From: an uncultured Eubacterium sp.
Lineage (GTDB): Bacteria > Bacillota > Clostridia > Lachnospirales > Lachnospiraceae
Length of the DNA stretch: 64,000 nucleotides
Assembly (NCBI GenBank): GCA_910577295.1
Contig: CAJTLS010000013.1
Span: 3,022-67,021 of the forward strand
Reading direction: 5' to 3'
The notes under the pieces are model-generated. The model made no database searches and had not been told where the DNA came from. It was given only the letters and a program-made list of their open reading frames with translations. A program made the position numbers and the translations under genes. Below are positions 59,986 through 64,000 of the stretch, piece after piece; position 1 is the first letter of the stretch, and every line of letters starts with the position of its first letter.

Positions 59986-60618
59986 TCATTTTTTATCCTG
60001 TCCGATATCTAACACATTCTGAAAGAAGGCTAGAAATCCATCTTTAAGCACGATCTGTTCTTCTTTCTTTGGCGGCAAATCATAAAAGTATTGATTGGTT
60101 TTTATATCAATTGACATACTATCTAAAGGAAAGCCCTCTTTCCTGATTTTACTGTGCGGTTTATCTGTCAAAATAAACGCTTCACTTTCTATTGATGAGT
60201 CCATAGATTCGTAAATATGGTTTTCGTCCTTTACAAAACAAATTGCATTTTTGTATCTCGCCGTGAGATTTCCATATTGTTTCACTAAACCGGCATAATA
60301 TTCTATCATTTGTTCATCAGACAGAGAAATACCATTTACCCTCCGAACATGCACCCCCGGCTGTATTTCATCCGGCACATTATCAAAATATAAACCGGAA
60401 TCACATGAAAATACCGGCATATGAAATGCATTATAATATGCGGTTGCTTTCTGCCTCGCATTTTCAAGGGGCGTCTTCCCATCTTCGTGTACTTCCGGAA
60501 TCACGGCACCTTTTTCTTTCAAGTCATTGAGACCTGTTAATTCTATCCCTAATATTTCAAGCCGGTCTTTCATGGACGACAATTTTGCCGAATTCCACGT
60601 TCCATATAGTAGTTTCAT
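59986..60618 (-). CDS. Ham1/RdgB-like NTP pyrophosphatase family protein
   Basis: 210 residues of the ITPase fold: LLYGTWNSAKLSSMKDRLE at the start (canonical TGN-type pocket) and SCDSGLYFDNVP (about 75) match the family; housecleaning of non-canonical NTPs is the typical role, but the divergent sequence means substrate is uncertain. ATG at 60618 follows GGGG at 7 nt. Located between the endonuclease and FliB-like genes in the same direction. Confidence 0.75.
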   Translation of the reverse strand: MKLLYGTWNSAKLSSMKDRLEILGIELTGLNDLKEKGAVIPEVHEDGKTPLENARQKATAYYNAFHMPVFSCDSGLYFDNVPDEIQPGVHVRRVNGISLSDEQMIEYYAGLVKQYGNLTARYKNAICFVKDENHIYESMDSSIESEAFILTDKPHSKIRKEGFPLDSMSIDIKTNQYFYDLPPKKEEQIVLKDGFLAFFQNVLDIGQDKK

Positions 60619-60644
60619 CTTTAAATCCCCTTTCCTATATCCTG

Positions 60645-61799
60645 TCAATCAAAAAGCGTCATAAATGCAATCGTAAATGAAAATACATCCGGCTTAAACA
60701 GTTCCTGAATCACCGGCCATATAAATTTTTGAACTATTTTGTTCTGCTCAAACTGCCTCGCAATCATACTCAGTCTGCAAAAATACTGTCCGGTATCCCA
60801 AGCCTCCGAACTTTCCCATGTCAGTGGCATCACTTTCGCCAGAATCAGATAAATGCACATGTCCTGCAGAAAAATCGACTCGCAATCCTCAGCCCCCAGC
60901 GCACTGGCATGTCCAAAAAAACAGGCAACAGCCAATTTACGCCAAAAATTTCTATGCTCCAAATCCCTGTTCTGATTCGCCAAACAAGTGCGGATATATT
61001 GTTGTCTTTCCCTGTCGGTATACTCAAAAACGTACGCTGGCCACAAAAATTTTTCTGCATCAAACACATCCCATTCACGTACAATGTGGCAAAATGTATC
61101 AACAATGTTAAAAATCAACCGCTGACCGGATTCCATCATTTCGCCGGCCGTGAACTCCTCCCCTGACTGAAGAAATTGCTGCGTTATCTCCGGCATCTGG
61201 TAAACGACGGATTCGAATTGCTCAAAATCATGCTTTTCATAATATTTGCCCGCCTCAATCCCTGTATAAATAACGGCTCCCAACGCAATCCCAAGCGGTA
61301 CCGAAGTATCCTGAAGCAGCTGACACCCGTTAGTAAGAAACCAGAAAAGCTCTTTCATCCGTAAATCTCCCATGGTTTCCATGGAAATACTCCCCTCCGT
61401 AACGATTGTGACCATTTGCGGCCAATCATACAACAACTCAAGGAGTCCCTCACAGGAAAGCGACATGGAACATATAGCATGATTATTAAACAGCCTCCTG
61501 CGTCTGGGAAAATTTTTGCAGGTCATGCTCATGTGCTCTTCACCGTAATTTTGGTAAATGCGACATAACCCATCCTCATCCAAAAAGGGACAGCGTTTTG
61601 TTTCCGGCATAATCACCATTGCTGTCCCATCCTTTTCCTCTATATTTTCATTCAAAAACTCTCCAAAAGCATCAGTTCGGCTTCTGTAAAAATCTACGGT
61701 TTCCGAATCAAAGTCTATATCCCAGCCAGCACAACATGTACTGATACAGTTTTTGCCTATGCATCTGAATTGTTTATAATAATCCGGATATATTTTCAT
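60645..61799 (-). CDS. FliB-like flagellin lysine-N-methylase family protein
   Basis: 384 residues with N-terminal cysteine motif FRCIGKNCISTCCAGW and CPFLDEDGLCRIYQNYG, the family's iron-sulfur/zinc type cluster residues, and a mostly helical C-terminal part. Members methylate lysines of flagellin. No flagellar gene is in the window, so the target is unclear. ATG at 61799 (7 nt after GGAGG) is better than the one at 61805. Confidence 0.82.
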   Translation of the reverse strand: MKIYPDYYKQFRCIGKNCISTCCAGWDIDFDSETVDFYRSRTDAFGEFLNENIEEKDGTAMVIMPETKRCPFLDEDGLCRIYQNYGEEHMSMTCKNFPRRRRLFNNHAICSMSLSCEGLLELLYDWPQMVTIVTEGSISMETMGDLRMKELFWFLTNGCQLLQDTSVPLGIALGAVIYTGIEAGKYYEKHDFEQFESVVYQMPEITQQFLQSGEEFTAGEMMESGQRLIFNIVDTFCHIVREWDVFDAEKFLWPAYVFEYTDRERQQYIRTCLANQNRDLEHRNFWRKLAVACFFGHASALGAEDCESIFLQDMCIYLILAKVMPLTWESSEAWDTGQYFCRLSMIARQFEQNKIVQKFIWPVIQELFKPDVFSFTIAFMTLFD

Positions 61800-62222
61800 T
61801 TGCATTCCTCCCTTTACTGCGCATAGATTGCTCGCATATGCGCTTTTATTTTATCACAAACTCACCTTTTTGTATAGTTTTAAACAATGATTAACTTATG
61901 GATTACGATTTTGCCCACAAACGCGTTTAGAATTTCGGACTTTATTCCGTCAATGCGGTGTTCAAGGCTTCGATTTCCCGCTTAAACTATTGATGCTCGG
62001 CTTCATATCCGTGCAGCAGCTTGTGAATGAGGAAATTATTTACGCATAAGAATGATAATTTTTCAAAGTATTTATTGTAATTAGATACACATACGAATTA
62101 TAATATTTTGAGTAGTCGGCGTTTTAACAATATGAGAAATCGTAATTTGCCTATAAAAAATATATTTTTTCTGTCACACAGGCAAGAAAGTGTTGTCTAA
62201 TTAAGTAGAGGAGGTAAAATTT
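61800..62222. other. Gene-free interval with one degenerate coding remnant
   Basis: Only a broken minus-strand frame at about 61935-62035 is visible (LIHKLLHGYEAEHQ, stop, FKREIEALNTALTE), which looks like the end of a transposon-linked protein carrying an internal stop. The remainder is A+T-rich with no gene that I can support. It marks the left border of the accessory segment. Confidence 0.5.
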
Positions 62223-63074
62223 ATGAATAAAAAAACGAATAAAGAATTACAGGCTTTAGTCAGCAAAGCCACAGCAGGGGATAAAAAAGCCCTTGAAACC
62301 CTTGTCATAGGTGTGCAGGACATTGTATTCAATTTATCCCTGCGGATGCTCGGCACATTTTCAGATGCGGAGGATGCCACACAGGATATTTTGCTGAAAA
62401 TGATTACGCATCTGTCGTCTTTTAGAGGTGACAGCTCATTCACAACATGGGTATTCAGCATTGCTGCGAATCATCTGAAAAATTACAAAAAGCATATGTT
62501 TGCGCACTATCCGTTGAGTTTTGAGTATTATGAGGATGACATAGAAAATGGAAAAATACATGATATGCCCGACTTAACGCAGAATGTGGAAAAGGATATT
62601 CTGGCGGAGGAATTGAAAATGTCCTGTACCAACGTGATGTTGCAATGTCTTGATACGGAAAGCAGATGCATTTTTATATTGGGTACAATGTTTAAGGTTG
62701 ACAGCCGCATTGCAGGAGATATTTTAGAAATGACCCCAGAAGCCTACCGTCAGCGGCTTTCTCGCATACGCAAAAAAATGGCGGAATTTCTTGGAACGTA
62801 TTGCGGAGAATATGGAAGCGGCAGATGCAAGTGTAAAGATAGAGTGAACTATGCAATACAAAACCACAGGATAAATCCACTACAACTGGATTACACAGCA
62901 TCCACGGAAATTTCCGTTCAAACTATGCTTAATGTAAAAAATGCTATGGAAGATATTGACGACTTATCACAGGATTTCTCGTTTTGTAAGTCTTACCAGT
63001 CTCCAGAGCACACCAAACATCTGATACAGGAATTGTTAGATTCCACGCAGTTTTCCATTATTAAGAATTCGTAA
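62223..63074 (+). CDS. ECF-like sigma-70 family RNA polymerase sigma factor
   Basis: 283 residues. Region 2 (about 25-95; DAEDATQDILLKMITHLSSFRGDSSFTTWVFSIAANHLKNY) and region 4 (about 125-185, MTPEAYRQRLSRIRKKM) are clear. A C-terminal extension of about 90 residues carries YCGEYGSGRCKCKDRVNYA, a Cys cluster that could bind zinc. Good start (AGAGGAGG before ATG). No anti-sigma gene is next to it; a DUF2461 protein follows 15 bp after. Such sigma factors occur in integrative elements and resistance loci. Confidence 0.85.
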   Translation: MNKKTNKELQALVSKATAGDKKALETLVIGVQDIVFNLSLRMLGTFSDAEDATQDILLKMITHLSSFRGDSSFTTWVFSIAANHLKNYKKHMFAHYPLSFEYYEDDIENGKIHDMPDLTQNVEKDILAEELKMSCTNVMLQCLDTESRCIFILGTMFKVDSRIAGDILEMTPEAYRQRLSRIRKKMAEFLGTYCGEYGSGRCKCKDRVNYAIQNHRINPLQLDYTASTEISVQTMLNVKNAMEDIDDLSQDFSFCKSYQSPEHTKHLIQELLDSTQFSIIKNS

Positions 63075-63089
63075 AGGAGAAAACAAATT

Positions 63090-63779
63090 ATGAATACAAA
63101 GAAAATCTTAGATTATTTATCAGCATTGAGCATGAATAACAACCGCGATTGGTATCATGCTAACAAGGAAGATTATAAAAAAGCAACTGCTGAATTTGAG
63201 GAACTATTACAGATGTTAATGCTGGAAATCGAAAAGTTTGATAGCAGCATTTTACATATCAATCCAAAAGACCTTACATTTAAGATTGTAAGGGATACAC
63301 GCTTCAGCCATGATAAATCACCCTATAATCCTGCGTTCCGTGCCCATATTTCCTCTAAGGGTAAGCTACCTGTTCCTGTCGGATATTATCTCATGATAAA
63401 GCCCGGCGATCAGTCCTTTTTGGGCGGCGGCTTATTTGCAGATATGTTTAAAGATGCAACAACAATGATACGGAATTATATTGCCCAAAATGGTGAAGAA
63501 TGGGAAAGGATTATCCATACGCCAGAGTTTGAAAAAATTTTCACTGTACAAGGGAAGGCATTGAAGAATGTTCCTGCGGGATATGAGAAAGAACATCCGC
63601 AAGCGGAATATTTAAAATTTAAAAGTTGGTATCTGGAATATCGGATGAAGGATGAAGAATTGAACGATGCAGAAGCATTTCTTGCAAAGGCAGCAGAGAT
63701 TTTTCGAATCGTGAAGCCTTTTAACGACTATCTGAACAAGGCACTTGTGGACTTTCAGATGCCGACACGACATAGATGA
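63090..63779 (+). CDS. DUF2461 family protein
   Basis: 229 residues, matching the TIGR02453/DUF2461 family: YLSALSMNNNRDWYHANKEDYKKATAEFE at the start, RDTRFSHDKSPYNPAFRAHIS (about 70) and GGGLFADMFKDATTMIRNYIAQNGEEW in the middle. Function unknown. Preceded by AAAGGAG at 7 nt. Coupled with the sigma factor gene in one transcription unit. Confidence 0.88.
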   Translation: MNTKKILDYLSALSMNNNRDWYHANKEDYKKATAEFEELLQMLMLEIEKFDSSILHINPKDLTFKIVRDTRFSHDKSPYNPAFRAHISSKGKLPVPVGYYLMIKPGDQSFLGGGLFADMFKDATTMIRNYIAQNGEEWERIIHTPEFEKIFTVQGKALKNVPAGYEKEHPQAEYLKFKSWYLEYRMKDEELNDAEAFLAKAAEIFRIVKPFNDYLNKALVDFQMPTRHR

Positions 63780-63817
63780 ACAGGCAAAGAATATGTTCTT
63801 TTGGTTGGTAAAGAAAT

Positions 63818-63898
63818 ATGTCACAGACAGGTGTAACAGAGCAGCTGAAAGCCGATAAGCCACTTGAATGGGTGCAAATGCCTTGCCCCCAATCTTAA
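63818..63898 (+). pseudogene. N-terminal stub resembling a TnpV-type transposon protein
   Basis: 26 codons: MSQTGVTEQLKADKPLEWVQM followed by unrelated PCPQS and a stop. The first part resembles the TnpV family of mobile elements; the break point is followed by the possible IS end at 63946. The remainder of the interval to the window end has no gene. Confidence 0.4.
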
Positions 63899-63945
63899 CT
63901 TATAGTTAAAAAAATTATTTCTTAACAACTGTTCAATTGTTGTTT

Positions 63946-63971
63946 GGGGACTATCCCAAAGTTTGTGTAAA
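63946..63971. mobile_element. Possible terminal inverted repeat of an IS256-type insertion sequence
   Basis: GGGGACTATCCCAAAG followed by TTTGTGTAAA looks like the end of a Mutator/IS256-family element, whose ends often contain GTGTAAA. Only one end is in view; the body would lie beyond base 64000. Not confirmed. Confidence 0.3.
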
Positions 63972-64000
63972 CCTCTAAACTGGTGTAAGATGTAATTATC

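Overview
The window reads as chromosome of a spore-forming, anaerobic, fibre-degrading Firmicute, most like a Lachnospiraceae clostridium. Support comes from the A+T-rich intergenic DNA, strong AGGAGG-type ribosome binding sites, a SpoIIAA-SpoIIAB-SigF plus SpoVA sporulation operon, ferredoxin-dependent 2-oxoacid oxidoreductase, phosphotransacetylase, and secreted glycosidases with lysine-rich wall-type modules and Pro/Thr linkers. I cannot name the species. Almost all genes lie on the minus strand; the plus-strand islands at 12.7-15.6, 21.6-23.3, 32.0-32.9, 57.1-58.2 and 62.2-63.9 kb include most of the broken genes.

Layout. 0-5.8 kb: a ZIP metal transporter cut by the window edge, then (read right to left) spoIIAA-spoIIAB-sigF-small membrane protein-spoVAA-spoVAB-spoVAC, and a zinc-ribbon/TPR membrane protein with a 47-residue partner. 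5.9-12.5 kb: valS, an FGGY sugar kinase, galE, galK. 12.7-21.4 kb: a secreted SGNH esterase, a decapitated Fic gene behind a repeat cluster, a MIF-like tautomerase, yajC, tgt, a cytoplasmic SGNH hydrolase and a secreted fibronectin-type surface protein. 21.6-31.8 kb: a doubly broken leucine-rich-repeat gene, tRNA-Trp, a secreted GH97 enzyme, an acetyltransferase, a secreted pullulanase, and a membrane GAF-like protein with a 59-residue partner and a candidate small RNA. 32-44 kb: SEC-C protein, metF, an arabinoxylan set (GH51 arabinofuranosidase, GH10 xylanase lipoprotein, acyltransferase), pta, a Na/phosphate transporter, an ABC exporter and an aminotransferase. 44.4-56.9 kb: thiD, mntP, dus, a DUF4130/radical-SAM DNA-metabolism pair, an SLC13/ArsB-type permease, a TrpB2-type synthase, a LysR regulator and a four-gene 2-oxoacid:ferredoxin oxidoreductase. 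57-64 kb: an HD-GYP protein, a cyclophilin lipoprotein, an apparently orphan restriction endonuclease, a Ham1-like NTPase, a FliB-like methylase, then an accessory segment with an ECF-like sigma factor, a DUF2461 protein, a transposon-gene stub and a possible insertion-sequence end.

The secreted enzymes (pullulanase, GH97, GH10, SGNH esterase) would release starch- and xylan-derived sugars outside the cell; GH51, GalK/GalE and the FGGY kinase would process them inside, and the oxidoreductase and Pta would lead carbon towards acetate.

The most unusual signal is non-coding. Two elements, inside the spoVA operon (1286-1424) and in front of an aminotransferase gene (44260-44393), share the same three-hairpin architecture. 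In each, the loop of a conserved hairpin is exactly complementary to an upstream segment, and that pairing has changed in a compensated way between the copies. This is what a conserved pseudoknot would produce, and each element ends in the next gene's Shine-Dalgarno sequence. A looser relative lies before thiD, and related hairpin modules make up the repeat clusters at 0.6 and 14.9 kb.
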